A stretch of DNA of 42,180 bases from Candidatus Gastranaerophilales bacterium (GCA_944325545.1 CALVAM010000018.1:1-42180), one strand, 5' to 3'. Shown: positions 22,877 through 32,176, counted from the stretch's first letter. Notes: a model not told the origin generated them from the letters alone. A program made the numbers and translations.

Positions 22877-24859
22877 ATGAACATCAATGCAAAAGAACTT
22901 TTGTTATTAAACAAAAAAATTCAATTTAAAGAAGGTAGTAATCCTTCTAACAATCAAGAATCTTCTAATTCAGTCAAACCGGAAGAACTAGAACCTAAAA
23001 CAGGTTTAAATAAATTAATGTTCCAAGGTTTGAAAAATGTGGCAACAGATCCTCAACTATCTCAAAAATTAGGAATATTTAATAATATAAATACAGAAGA
23101 ACAAAATCCAGAAACTACAAACAACTATGTTGCACCATATAAATCAAACATAGCTTTCCAAGGCTTAAACGGAAATAAAATCAAATCTATAGCACTTGGA
23201 GCTTTAATGGGATTGGCAACTTTAGGAGCAACCTCATCTTTAACATCTTGTAGTATAGAAAGTAAACAAAGTGCTGTAGTTGATATGGACGAAATCATGG
23301 CAATACTAAGTAAAATGACAGAAATTCTCAATCAAATGAAAGAAGATAATTCCGCTAATAATGAATTACTTACTCAAATGAATACATATATGCTTCAATT
23401 GATTGAAGAAGTAAAAAATGGAAATCTTTCTGCAGATGAATTCTATAATAAAATGTTTGAATATATGGTTGTTAATCAAACAAATCAAGAACTTATTATT
23501 AATCAATTAGTTCAAAACGGTAAAACACAAGAAGAAGCAAATCAATTAATTCAACAACTTATAAAAGATGTTAATAGCGGTATTGTTTCAGCAGAAGAAG
23601 CTTGGGATACAATTCAAAAATTATTAGGCGAAATCAAAGATGTCTTAGATGATATGAACGCTAAATTAACTACTATTATTAATGAATTCCAAGCATTTAG
23701 AACAGAATATACAAATGATAAAAAAGAAGAGTTTAAAAAGTTAGATCAATTAATCCAAGATAACCGTTTCCAAACAGCTATTTTAGAAGATATGAAAGAA
23801 GCTCAAAAAGGAATGGCTGAAAACTTAGAAGGATTAAAAGCTAACTCTGATACATTATTAACAATTGCTAAAGATGATACAAGACATAAAGAATTAATTG
23901 AAGCGATTAAAAATGTTCAAGCAGGCGGAGGAAATTCTACTGAAATCGATTATGATAAACTTGAAGCAATGTTTGAAGCAATGGGAATTAAAATATCTGA
24001 TGCAATTAATATGTCTTCTAAAGAATTAGAACAAGCTATCAGAGATTTCCAAACTTCATACGTTAAAAACGAAGCTGAACAAACTGAACTAATGGCTTCT
24101 ATTAATGAAAAATTAGAAAACATCTCTAATTTCCAAGGATTAAACAAAGATGAAATCATTAATGCAATAGATAAAGTTACTAGTGCAGTAAATAGTAACT
24201 CTGCTAACGTTGTTGATGAAATCAAAAACTTAGAAGCTCAAATCGAAAAACTTCAAGCAACAGTTGATGCAATGTTTAAAGCTTTTGGCGAATACACTAA
24301 TATGGTTAATAAATACTTCTCAATGTTTGATGCAAAATTTGATTCTGTTTTAAATTCTTTAGATAAAATTGATACAGATATGGATAAAATAATTTCTAAT
24401 CAAACTTTAGCTAATAAATATTTAGAAAACTTAAATAATAGCGTAGAAGACTTAAAAGTACAAATCAATGAAATTAAAGTAATAATTGAAGGTGACAAAG
24501 ACGGTTCTACTTCTGGTGGCATTACTTTAGAACAATTAGAAAAATTACTAAAAGAACGTGATGAAGCTAATTTTGAAAAATACAAAGAACTTCTTGAAAA
24601 CTTAAATATTAAAGTTGATATCAATACTACTAATATTGAAGATTTATTGAAACAAATCGATGAAAAAATGAATATTATGAATGAAAATAATAAGATTTTA
24701 CAAGAAATCTTAGATTTATTAAAAGGTATCGATTGGTCACATCCTGATTACAGTGCTAAATTAGATGAAATCATTGAAATCTTAAAATCAATTGATAAAA
24801 ACTGCAGCAGCTGTAATGAAGGAATTTTAGGTGATTTAGAAGACACATTAGGTAGATAA
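22877..24859 (+). CDS. large coiled-coil protein with internal membrane/lipobox-like segment
   Basis: 660 residues, family not recognised. Residues 1-100 are polar and carry two FQGL motifs (49-52, 94-97) and a related IQF at 16-18. A single hydrophobic segment (about 103-122, IALGALMGLATLGATSS) ends in LTSC-S, which fits a lipobox with C125, but is preceded by ~100 residues rather than a short n-region. Residues about 130-650 are almost entirely heptad-rich coiled coil (many ILSKMTEILNQM-, LEKLQATVDAM-like runs). The C-terminus has a CSSC pair. Strong AAGGAG ribosome site. It may form a membrane-anchored filament or tether; function unknown. It is convergent with the next gene, sharing a terminator. 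Confidence 0.75.
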   Translation: MNINAKELLLLNKKIQFKEGSNPSNNQESSNSVKPEELEPKTGLNKLMFQGLKNVATDPQLSQKLGIFNNINTEEQNPETTNNYVAPYKSNIAFQGLNGNKIKSIALGALMGLATLGATSSLTSCSIESKQSAVVDMDEIMAILSKMTEILNQMKEDNSANNELLTQMNTYMLQLIEEVKNGNLSADEFYNKMFEYMVVNQTNQELIINQLVQNGKTQEEANQLIQQLIKDVNSGIVSAEEAWDTIQKLLGEIKDVLDDMNAKLTTIINEFQAFRTEYTNDKKEEFKKLDQLIQDNRFQTAILEDMKEAQKGMAENLEGLKANSDTLLTIAKDDTRHKELIEAIKNVQAGGGNSTEIDYDKLEAMFEAMGIKISDAINMSSKELEQAIRDFQTSYVKNEAEQTELMASINEKLENISNFQGLNKDEIINAIDKVTSAVNSNSANVVDEIKNLEAQIEKLQATVDAMFKAFGEYTNMVNKYFSMFDAKFDSVLNSLDKIDTDMDKIISNQTLANKYLENLNNSVEDLKVQINEIKVIIEGDKDGSTSGGITLEQLEKLLKERDEANFEKYKELLENLNIKVDINTTNIEDLLKQIDEKMNIMNENNKILQEILDLLKGIDWSHPDYSAKLDEIIEILKSIDKNCSSCNEGILGDLEDTLGR

Positions 24860-24880
24860 TAAAACCTAAGAGCGAGAAAA

Positions 24881-24908
24881 AAAGAGGTCGATTTTAATCG
24901 ACCTCTTT
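24881..24908. terminator. bidirectional terminator between convergent coiled-coil genes
   Basis: Perfect 12-bp stem AAAGAGGTCGAT / ATCGACCTCTTT (24881-24892, 24897-24908) with a TTTA loop; A-run before and T-run after. Confidence 0.9.
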
Positions 24909-24936
24909 AATTTTTAACAACCATAGAAATTCTAAT

Positions 24937-27276
24937 TTATTTTAATAATTCAGCTTCATTTGCATATTCTTTTCCAGTTTTTTCTTTTAATTTTGCTAAA
25001 GCTTCTTCTTTTGATTTTGCAGTAACTGTTTCTTTTGTACAATCATCACCTGCTATATATGTTGTATAACCACTATTGTTACCAACTTCTTGAATTAAAG
25101 CTTTACCATTACCGGAAACTTTTACTTTTTTAACTTTTGCATTGTCAACTCTGTCACAATCATCAATTGAAGCAGGTAATTTCATTGTTTTTGGAAGGTC
25201 ACCTCCATTTAATAATGCTTGATAAGTTTTTTCATTAAATGTACCGTCTTCATTATAACTTAAAGCTTTTTTAAGTCTTCTAATAGCACCATCTTTACCA
25301 AACATTCCATATTCTTCTTCAAGACAAGGATAAAATGCTTTTACAATTCCCATCCAAGTATCCCCACCTTGACGATTATATGTATATGTTGTATCAGTAT
25401 ATTTTGCTTCGATATTTGCATTACAATCTTCGCAAGGTTCTGTTACGGGTTTTTCTTCTTTAATTTCCGGAGTATGATATTTCATCATTCTGCATTCTTC
25501 CGGATTCAATTTAGAACCTATACCCGCCATATCTCTCAATGCTTGTTGATAATGTACGTGCCAATCTGCACCATATTGTTTATAATATGTATCTGCTAAT
25601 GTATGAATTGCTTTTACTTTTTCTGGGTTTGTATAATTTTGAGCGATATATTCTTTGTATTTTTCTACATTCGTATATTTTTCATCTTTAATATCATAAT
25701 CAGAAATTGACATACAAGATTTTTCATCTATTTCTTTACCAAATGCTAATGACATTAGTACACCTGTTAATGCTCCAATTCCTGCACCTGCTATAGTATC
25801 AAGAATTCTCGTATCCAATAAAACTTCTTGTGAAACTTTAATACCAACTTTTCCACCCGCTAATTCTTGAATTTCAGGAGTATTTCCCATTGACTTTATA
25901 CTATCAATTATAGAAGATGCTAATTCACTACTATCTACAGGTATTAAAACATTTTGACTTACATGTAAACGTTTACTCAAAGCTAGACCTGTAATTGCAC
26001 CTGTTAATACTTCTGGTAAAATACCTTTTGCTGCTGTTTTTAAACTTCTATCTTTTTTCTGTTCTTTAATTTCACATAAATCCATTAATTTCTTAACTTC
26101 TTTTTCTGTAAAATCAATGCCAGTTGTTGATTTTAAGTGACGTTTTATATTTGTTAATTCGGCCATTTCTCTATCACTTGAATAATTAACTTGATAATCG
26201 ATACCAACTCTTGTCATCATATCTTTTGATAATTGTGACAAATCATAATTCCCTTGAGTATTAACTTTTGTTCCTAAATATGCTCTATTTAATTTTTCAA
26301 ATAAATCACTACCAAGTTCTTTTCTTAATTCTTCTCTAGAAATGTTTGTAAGTTCAACTTGTCTATTTTCAATAGTATTTTTTCTTGCAAAAGCTTCTCT
26401 TTCAACTTCTAAAGATTCAATTGCTTCTTTTTGATATTTATCATCACCTTTATTTGCTTCTTTTAATTCTTTTGCTATTTTTTTAGATTTTTCTTGTTTA
26501 GTTAATTCTAATCTTGAACTTACTAGATTTTCTGCATCTTCTTTAGCATAATCTTTTAATAATTCAAAAGCTTCTTTTGTATAAGATTTATCCCAAGCTT
26601 TTTTACCATCAGCTCCTTTTTGTTGTAATTCATCTTTTACAATTTCTACATATGCTTTATAGTTATCACCTTTTTCTTTTACAAGATCTGTTCCTGCCAT
26701 TGTTGCTTTTACTTCAGCATACATTGTTTTCAAGTTTTCAAACTCTTTTCCAATTTGAGTTGCTTCGGCTTGTGTTTCTAATAATTTTAAAATATCTTGT
26801 GTAAAATTATTCCATTTATCAGAATCTTTCAATTCTGCTTTTACATTTTTATAGATTTTTTCAATATCTTCTTTTGAATTATATTCAGGAATTAAATTTA
26901 ATACATATTCTACATCAGATAATAATTGAGAATATTCAGAGTTTGTATATTCAGCCTTTAATTTTGACATTAAATCTTCTGCAGAAACTCCTGATTTAAC
27001 ATATTTTTCTACTGATTCTGTTACTGAATTTTTATTTCTTCTAACATCTTTTTTAGATAATTCAACAGGAGTAGTTACTTTATTTTGACTAGATTTTTCT
27101 AAACCAAAAATTTGTTTATATTCAGCCTCTGTTATAGTTCCATTTTTTAACGCATAATCTGCATAACCTTGAAAAACTGAAACCTCTTTACCTTCAATTT
27201 TTTCATTCTTATCTACATCAGATAAACTTCCTAAAGTTTTAAGAACTCCATTTAATTTAGTTAAATCAATTGTCAT
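24937..27276 (-). CDS. large helical protein with EF-hand-like loop and LysM-like tail
   Basis: 779 residues, family not recognised. Near the N-terminus D20-V-D22-K-N24-E-K-I27-E-G-K-E31 fits EF-hand calcium positions 1, 3, 5, 8 and 12, except that the usual G at 6 is E. Residues about 75-400 are charged and helical (coiled-coil-like). A glycine-rich hydrophobic pair of segments follows (about 417-440, ILPEVLTGAITGLALSKR; about 490-515, TIAGAGIGALTGVLMSLAFG), a glycine-zipper-like membrane pattern. A CEDC pair precedes a C-terminal domain whose GGDTWMGIVKAFYPCLE...LLNGGDLPKTMKLP resembles a LysM fold. Strong AAAGGAG ribosome site. No signal peptide is visible. Envelope association is inference. 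Confidence 0.7.
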   Translation of the reverse strand: MTIDLTKLNGVLKTLGSLSDVDKNEKIEGKEVSVFQGYADYALKNGTITEAEYKQIFGLEKSSQNKVTTPVELSKKDVRRNKNSVTESVEKYVKSGVSAEDLMSKLKAEYTNSEYSQLLSDVEYVLNLIPEYNSKEDIEKIYKNVKAELKDSDKWNNFTQDILKLLETQAEATQIGKEFENLKTMYAEVKATMAGTDLVKEKGDNYKAYVEIVKDELQQKGADGKKAWDKSYTKEAFELLKDYAKEDAENLVSSRLELTKQEKSKKIAKELKEANKGDDKYQKEAIESLEVEREAFARKNTIENRQVELTNISREELRKELGSDLFEKLNRAYLGTKVNTQGNYDLSQLSKDMMTRVGIDYQVNYSSDREMAELTNIKRHLKSTTGIDFTEKEVKKLMDLCEIKEQKKDRSLKTAAKGILPEVLTGAITGLALSKRLHVSQNVLIPVDSSELASSIIDSIKSMGNTPEIQELAGGKVGIKVSQEVLLDTRILDTIAGAGIGALTGVLMSLAFGKEIDEKSCMSISDYDIKDEKYTNVEKYKEYIAQNYTNPEKVKAIHTLADTYYKQYGADWHVHYQQALRDMAGIGSKLNPEECRMMKYHTPEIKEEKPVTEPCEDCNANIEAKYTDTTYTYNRQGGDTWMGIVKAFYPCLEEEYGMFGKDGAIRRLKKALSYNEDGTFNEKTYQALLNGGDLPKTMKLPASIDDCDRVDNAKVKKVKVSGNGKALIQEVGNNSGYTTYIAGDDCTKETVTAKSKEEALAKLKEKTGKEYANEAELLK

Positions 27277-27378
27277 GATTATACTCCTTTTCCTCGTTTT
27301 TTACTCTCGTTATTTATATAAAGTTTTTTTGATTTCAAAAATTGCGTTATATATTAAGAATTGTTACAAAATATAAAA

Positions 27379-27407
27379 ATGCGACTGTTTTTTTATATCA
27401 GCCGCAT
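27379..27407 (-). terminator. terminator after the phage terminase gene
   Basis: A 9-bp stem with one mismatch, ATGCGACTG / CAGCCGCAT (27379-27387, 27399-27407), followed on the minus strand by TTTTTATATTTT. It ends the phage late operon 13 nt past the terL stop. Confidence 0.7.
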
Positions 27408-27419
27408 TAAAATAATTGT

Positions 27420-28721
27420 TTACGCTCTTAATTTCCAATAATATTCAACTAAGTAACTTATTGCATCAAAAGGATGCTCTAAAAATTTAAAATCACGATT
27501 TGTTTTTATTTGATTATGAGTTGGAACATTTACAATACTTGTACCTTCTTTAAAAGACAAATTATAAATATTATACAAAATCCATTTACACTTCCTTGGA
27601 TCTATAAATAAATGTCTTTCGTTATTTGAATTTTTAACTCGAGCATTAAAAGCTGAAATTCTACTTAATATTGGAGGATTATAATCTCTTAATTTAAATT
27701 TTACTTTATCATAACCATAATTATATAAAGCTTTTTTTATAATTGCGTAATTTGTATATTCACTTTGAGTACTTCTGTTATCACCTGAAGCATCACCATT
27801 AATAATAATATCAGATTTGTGTTTTGGATATCTTCTTATAAATTCTTCTATGCACTGTTGAGTAGAAGTATTTTCAATAACAATTTCATCAAAAAAATAT
27901 ACATTATCTTCATCTTTATGAGCTAAAGCCCAACACATTGGATCTACATTAAAATCACAAGTAAGATGGAGAGGTAAATCAGGGTTATATTTTAGTTTAA
28001 GTTTATTTTCATCACTAAAACCTTTTACAACAAGCCCGGAAGAATAATCACCAAATTCACCTAAAACATTTATTTTATAATACTCTTCATCAAAGCTTTC
28101 TTTCATTGATTCTATAAAATGTGGTGGTAAATGTATATTATTTGTTGTTGGAGCAATAATCAGCCTATAATTTTCTTTAGCATGTTCTACAAATCGTTGC
28201 CAAATCCAACCTTTTTCAGCTTGTGGGTTAGTGTGTCCAAATAAGCGATACCTAAAATCAACCCAATTTTTACCTCTATAAGTATTTCTTAACCTTCCTA
28301 ATAGTTGTTTAAAAGATGAATCAGAAATTTGCGAGGCTTCTTCTATTTCAGCCCAATGCAAATTTAAAGATTTAAATTTTTCAGGATCTTCCAGTGATGA
28401 AAACAATATTTCCGAACCATTTGAAAATTTTATTATCTTATCGACTTTATTATATGAATAATCTTTATCTTCCTTATAACCAAAGTTTTCTAAATGATCC
28501 AAATACGCAACAAGTGTTGTTTTTCTAACTAGTTCATACTCTTTTGCCCCAACTAAACCTCTTGATCCCGGATATTTTTTCGCAAGCAAAATTCCTAAAA
28601 GAGAGCCACACCAAGTCTTTCCACTTCCATAACCACCTTGATATATTGCAACATCCAAAGACTGCGAATGAGGAATCTCTATAAATTCTTTTTGTTTATC
28701 TAACAATTTATATTTAACCAT
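27420..28721 (-). CDS. terL: phage terminase large subunit
   Basis: 433 residues. N-terminal packaging ATPase: Walker A GGYGSGKT (29-36) and Walker B-like LHWAEIEEAS with E127/E128; an FGHTNP coupling-type motif at about 161-166. C-terminal RNase-H-like nuclease: CDFNVDP (D256), INGDASGD (D310, D314) and EHPFDAISY (D419), the metal-binding acid set. It pumps genome DNA into the procapsid through the portal and cuts it. All catalytic residues are present, so it looks functional. The small terminase subunit was not identified nearby. It is the last gene of the operon, before a terminator, as in T7-like gene order. Confidence 0.95.
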   Translation of the reverse strand: MVKYKLLDKQKEFIEIPHSQSLDVAIYQGGYGSGKTWCGSLLGILLAKKYPGSRGLVGAKEYELVRKTTLVAYLDHLENFGYKEDKDYSYNKVDKIIKFSNGSEILFSSLEDPEKFKSLNLHWAEIEEASQISDSSFKQLLGRLRNTYRGKNWVDFRYRLFGHTNPQAEKGWIWQRFVEHAKENYRLIIAPTTNNIHLPPHFIESMKESFDEEYYKINVLGEFGDYSSGLVVKGFSDENKLKLKYNPDLPLHLTCDFNVDPMCWALAHKDEDNVYFFDEIVIENTSTQQCIEEFIRRYPKHKSDIIINGDASGDNRSTQSEYTNYAIIKKALYNYGYDKVKFKLRDYNPPILSRISAFNARVKNSNNERHLFIDPRKCKWILYNIYNLSFKEGTSIVNVPTHNQIKTNRDFKFLEHPFDAISYLVEYYWKLRA

Positions 28722-28725
28722 TAGT

Positions 28726-29184
28726 TCAATCCTCCCAATGACAAAATCGTTGAAAGAAATTAACAGAATGTTTCATAAAAAATCGTTTCAAAGCATTTAC
28801 TTCACTAGCTTCTAAAAGAGCGTTAAAAACTTCAGTTGAAAAATTTCTATCATCATCAATATAATCATGATTTTCACATAAAACATCATGTATAAGAGCA
28901 GAAATTAAAAACCTATTATCTGTATTTGAACCAATTACTCGCCAAAACATCTTCGGAATAGTTGCTCCATCATAGCAATATCCTTTTGGAATTTCAAAAT
29001 TATATGTCTTATTTTTTTTATAATCAACAAGACGAACTTTTAAGTTTTTTTTATTTATAAAGGGGTATTTTTCAATAGATTTTCTATCCTCACTTGACAT
29101 AGAAGGAATATAATATCTTATACAGACACAAGGTATATCATCGAAAAATATCCCAACTTTTTCGTTAGAATACCATTCTTTCAT
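28726..29184 (-). CDS. DUF1353 family phage protein
   Basis: 152 residues. Matches the DUF1353 pattern found in many tailed phages: IPKGYCYDGATIPKMFW (the G-x-x-x-DGA[ST]IP block), then FLISALIHDVLCEN with the ALIHD motif, and a helical tail. The conserved D and H look like a metal or catalytic site, but no activity is assigned to the family. It lies 4 nt upstream of the terminase gene, with an AGGAG ribosome site of its own. Confidence 0.85.
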   Translation of the reverse strand: MKEWYSNEKVGIFFDDIPCVCIRYYIPSMSSEDRKSIEKYPFINKKNLKVRLVDYKKNKTYNFEIPKGYCYDGATIPKMFWRVIGSNTDNRFLISALIHDVLCENHDYIDDDRNFSTEVFNALLEASEVNALKRFFMKHSVNFFQRFCHWED

Positions 29185-29198
29185 ACCAATCTCCTATA

Positions 29199-29570
29199 TT
29201 ACGGACCTGAAACTTTTTTAGGATAAACAATTATTTGATTCAAATCCCCATAACTTGAATTTTTAACAAATAAAGTATTTTCTGTATTTGTCCCTTTTTC
29301 AACAACTTTTATTCCATAATAATATATTTCATAAGATTTATTATCCGGAACTTTTAATAAATCAGTAAATTCTGGAGTTAAAAAGAAACTTACAGAATCA
29401 ACATTACTCGCAACAATTTTTAATTCATTTCCTACTAAATTTCTTTTTTTATCTTGAATTGCAAAATAAACTTCATATGTTGTTGAGGTATCAATCCCAT
29501 TAACAAGAACTTCACCACTATCACCTTGATACAATGAAATTGTTCCATCTTTATCTATTTGAATACTCAT
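29199..29570 (-). CDS. predicted beta-sandwich virion accessory protein
   Basis: 123 residues, not recognised by name. The pattern ISLYQGDSGEVLVNG...YEVYFAIQDKK...SVSFFLTPEFTDLL...YEIYYYGIKVV is a run of beta strands like small phage baseplate-upper-protein or fibre-attachment domains. No signal or membrane segment. Strong AAGGAGA site. It lies between the fibre gene and the DUF1353 gene, so it is probably a tail or fibre accessory; this rests on position and strand pattern only. Confidence 0.6.
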   Translation of the reverse strand: MSIQIDKDGTISLYQGDSGEVLVNGIDTSTTYEVYFAIQDKKRNLVGNELKIVASNVDSVSFFLTPEFTDLLKVPDNKSYEIYYYGIKVVEKGTNTENTLFVKNSSYGDLNQIIVYPKKVSGP

Positions 29571-29583
29571 TATGAAAATCTCC

Positions 29584-31119
29584 TTACATTATATAACCGA
29601 TTGTTTTCCAATATATTCCACCATTAACAGTATTTAACCCCCAACCAGAAACAGACATTGATGAAACTGTTTTATTAGTTGTATTTACTTGACAAGTCCC
29701 ACTATTTCCATCTCTTATTGAAGTTTGTCCTGTTAAAACTATATTATAATTAGTATCTTTATATTGTTTTAAGAATGATACAGTCCTCCAATCATCCCCG
29801 GAAGAAAAACCCCACTCCTCATGTAATCCATTTGAGTATGTAATATAACCACTATTACCATTCTCATACGTTTCTGTTATATAAGGTTTCGTGTCATTTG
29901 AATGATCTGCATTTAATTTACCTTCTAAATTCGAAGCCCATTCACTCCAATCCATTTCAGCTTGGTTAATAGAACCCGTTGCAACTACTACAAAAAATCT
30001 TAAAGCAACTGCATTTGGTTGAACAGTATCTGAATTACCGTAAATATTATTTGATAATGAAGCATCAAACCCCGCTTGGGACTTTATACTTCCTGTCCCA
30101 TTTATATTTGCAAAAGCCTTATTGTCACCAGTCGGATAAAAACAACCGGTTGCACCTACAGCGTTAGCAGTCCAAAATATGCTGTTAACCTCATTAGAGC
30201 CAAGCTTACCTTCTATATTCGGCAACCCTGCATTATAACTTTTACCTAATTCTTCAACACTCATCGCCGATTGAATAAATGTACCATCAGATATTTTTGG
30301 AACTTTAAACTTACCATTCACAGTATCTAAACCAAATTTACCACATTTTCCAAATTTATCTATTTCTATACTATATTCTTCATAAGTACAAGTTATGATT
30401 CTATTTTCAACTAAATATTCTGTATAAAACTGAGAAAATTGATTTTTTGTATACTCTGCTCCATCACAAGGAAGAAGCCCCTCCGGAGCATATGTATCTG
30501 AACAAAAAAGAGGAATTATTGAACCTATAGGAAGGCCTCGACTAACCTCATTTGCTAAATTTTTAATTACAGATTTACCTTCTGTATTAATATTTGATAA
30601 ATTAATATTAGCAAAATTACCCTTTATGCTATCCGCAATTTCTTGAGCCTCATTAACTGCCGTATTTGCTAAAATGACTTGTTCTTTTGCTAATTCGACC
30701 TGCTGAGATCCTTTTGTTTCTGCTAATAGCACCTGTTGTTTTGCTAATTCTACCTGTTCCTTTGCCAATTCGACCTGTTGAGAACCTTTTGTTTCTACTA
30801 ATAGCACCTGTTGTTTTGCTAACTCTACCTGATTTTCAGCTATACTAACTTGCTCTTTTGCTGCAAGAATTTCATCATCTATCTCATTTTTTGCATCAGA
30901 AATTATATTTTCAACATTTTGTTTTATATTTTTAGCATAATATTTTGCTGAATAATCTTCATTATCAACTAAAGAATCTGAAATTGCCCATTGCTTTGCT
31001 AAATTAGAATAATATAATGTTAAATCATTATTTAAATTGATATTACAAGATTTATCTTTACTAAAAACATCAATTTTAATTGGAGTACTATTAGATGAAA
31101 TATTTATTTCCTTACTCAT
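29584..31119 (-). CDS. tail fibre with repeat coiled coil and collar-type domain
   Basis: 511 residues from the ATG at 31119. The N-terminal ~75 residues include LYYSNLAKQWAISDSLV and YSAKYYAKN, a pattern frequent at fibre attachment ends. Residues about 85-165 are a trimeric-type coiled coil with a duplicated 25-residue unit (QVELAKQQVLL-ETKGSQ, then QVELAKE). A tail-collar-like domain follows (LPIGSIIPLFCSD, PEGLLPCDGAEY, NGKFKVPKI, PNAVALRFFVVVA), then a C-terminal receptor-tip domain (GYITYSNGLHEEWGFSSGDD...GWGLNTVNGGIYWKTIGY). It likely binds the host surface. A TTG at 31131 is a less likely start; a G-rich stretch precedes the ATG. Confidence 0.85.
   Translation of the reverse strand: MSKEINISSNSTPIKIDVFSKDKSCNINLNNDLTLYYSNLAKQWAISDSLVDNEDYSAKYYAKNIKQNVENIISDAKNEIDDEILAAKEQVSIAENQVELAKQQVLLVETKGSQQVELAKEQVELAKQQVLLAETKGSQQVELAKEQVILANTAVNEAQEIADSIKGNFANINLSNINTEGKSVIKNLANEVSRGLPIGSIIPLFCSDTYAPEGLLPCDGAEYTKNQFSQFYTEYLVENRIITCTYEEYSIEIDKFGKCGKFGLDTVNGKFKVPKISDGTFIQSAMSVEELGKSYNAGLPNIEGKLGSNEVNSIFWTANAVGATGCFYPTGDNKAFANINGTGSIKSQAGFDASLSNNIYGNSDTVQPNAVALRFFVVVATGSINQAEMDWSEWASNLEGKLNADHSNDTKPYITETYENGNSGYITYSNGLHEEWGFSSGDDWRTVSFLKQYKDTNYNIVLTGQTSIRDGNSGTCQVNTTNKTVSSMSVSGWGLNTVNGGIYWKTIGYIM
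30680..30829 (-). repeat. 75-bp tandem duplication inside the tail-fibre coiled coil
   Basis: Two adjacent 75-bp units (30680-30754 and 30755-30829) with only a few substitutions, each encoding the same 25-residue heptad-type segment. In-frame, so it lengthens the fibre shaft. Recent duplication or repeat-number variation is likely. Confidence 0.85.
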
Positions 31120-31120
31120 C

Positions 31121-31597
31121 TTACCCCCCAAAATCCATTACTGTTCTCTTTAAGCATTCTCCTATAAATTCTAATGTAGCATTTTTTCTTTCCTGCAACG
31201 AAATCATATATTCTTCACTAATTTCTTGACTAAAATCGGGTTGAGAATATGTAATAATTTCAACAACCTGTCCCAATTCTAAACCGGCCTTTATTTGCAA
31301 TAATAAATCTGATAAAAAATCTTTTTTAGAACCATCTTTCATATTAACTATTCTTCTTATCCAACCTAATGATGTATAAAAAAATTCTTGTTCAAAAAGA
31401 GTTTTTCTTGCTTCTATAAGTTCATTTTCATAGTTTGGATTTTCTACCGGTTCATTATTCTTCATTATTTCATTTTCTAATAATGCAAAAATAGCATTTT
31501 CAGTCTCTTCTATTCTTAAGCCCTGTTTATGATTATACTTAACTATAAAATCAGCCCTATCTACATCACTACAAGGTTTGTCTAATCTATAACTCAT
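31121..31597 (-). CDS. phage protein of the fibre region, function unknown
   Basis: 158 residues. The opening SYRLDKPCSDVDRADFIVKY and following NHKQGLRIEETE.AIFALLENEI recall short proteins encoded beside fibres in gut phages. The middle, WIRRIVNMKDGSKKDFLSDL followed by LGQVVEIITYSQPDF, looks like the DUF4376-type helical region linked to tail-fibre assembly. Helical overall. AAGGAGG ribosome site. A chaperone or assembly factor for the adjacent fibre is plausible but unproven. Confidence 0.6.
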   Translation of the reverse strand: MSYRLDKPCSDVDRADFIVKYNHKQGLRIEETENAIFALLENEIMKNNEPVENPNYENELIEARKTLFEQEFFYTSLGWIRRIVNMKDGSKKDFLSDLLLQIKAGLELGQVVEIITYSQPDFSQEISEEYMISLQERKNATLEFIGECLKRTVMDFGG

Positions 31598-31606
31598 AAA
31601 TCCTCC

Positions 31607-32176
31607 TTAATACCCACAAGCATACCAATCTGTAATATAACCGCCATCTGTCCCGCCAGAGACACCACTTTGTCCTACAATAACGCTTATTTGATTTATT
31701 TTTTTTTCACTTCTCACTGTCATTGCATGTTTAGTTGAAGAATTTGTACTTGTATAAGCATATGCATTAAAAATATAATTTATACCTGAAAAAGATTTTA
31801 TAAAAGTTATCAAGGTATTATAATTATTTAAAATACCTCCCTGCTCCAACCACACACGATTCTTCTTTTCTTTATCCGAGAAATACTCTTTATACCAAGA
31901 AGAATCATTCTTATACAAAGTAATATAAAGTCCATTTTCTTCAAAACTTGTACTAATTTCTTCTAATTTTGTATTTATATTTTCAACATTTTCATTAGTT
32001 TCTTCATTAAATTGAGAAATAGAATTATTTATACTAACTATGTTTGAATTAATACTTGCAATGTCTGTAATATGATTATCTGATTCAGAAGAAATTCTAT
32101 TATCTAAATATTGAAAATTATCATTCAATGTTTTTGAAGAAGCTAATGAACCATATTCAATATTTATTAAAGCCAT
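31607..32176 (-). CDS. short tail-fibre-like protein
   Basis: 189 residues. The N-terminus ALINIEYGSLASSKTLNDNF QYLDNRI is an attachment-type sequence seen in other short fibres. A coiled coil follows (about 35-95, INSNIVSINNSISQFNEETN), then a small beta domain with WYKEYFSDKEKKNRVWLEQG, like the W...EQ-G tip repeats of fibre proteins, and a glycine-rich end. It probably forms part of the same fibre apparatus as the 511-residue fibre. AAAGGGGGA ribosome site. Confidence 0.7.
   Translation of the reverse strand: MALINIEYGSLASSKTLNDNFQYLDNRISSESDNHITDIASINSNIVSINNSISQFNEETNENVENINTKLEEISTSFEENGLYITLYKNDSSWYKEYFSDKEKKNRVWLEQGGILNNYNTLITFIKSFSGINYIFNAYAYTSTNSSTKHAMTVRSEKKINQISVIVGQSGVSGGTDGGYITDWYACGY

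Noticed and set aside
23125..23331. Minus-strand ORFs inside the coiled-coil gene (also around 23950-24225 and 24400-24624)
   Set aside because: They are antisense to a long, clearly coding gene with consistent codon pattern and have no ribosome site; shadow frames.
27301..27320. TCTCGTTATTTATA shared with 7780-7794, considered as an att site or dispersed repeat
   Set aside because: Only 14 bases of AT-rich sequence, at places unrelated to the two ends of the phage cassette; chance is enough.
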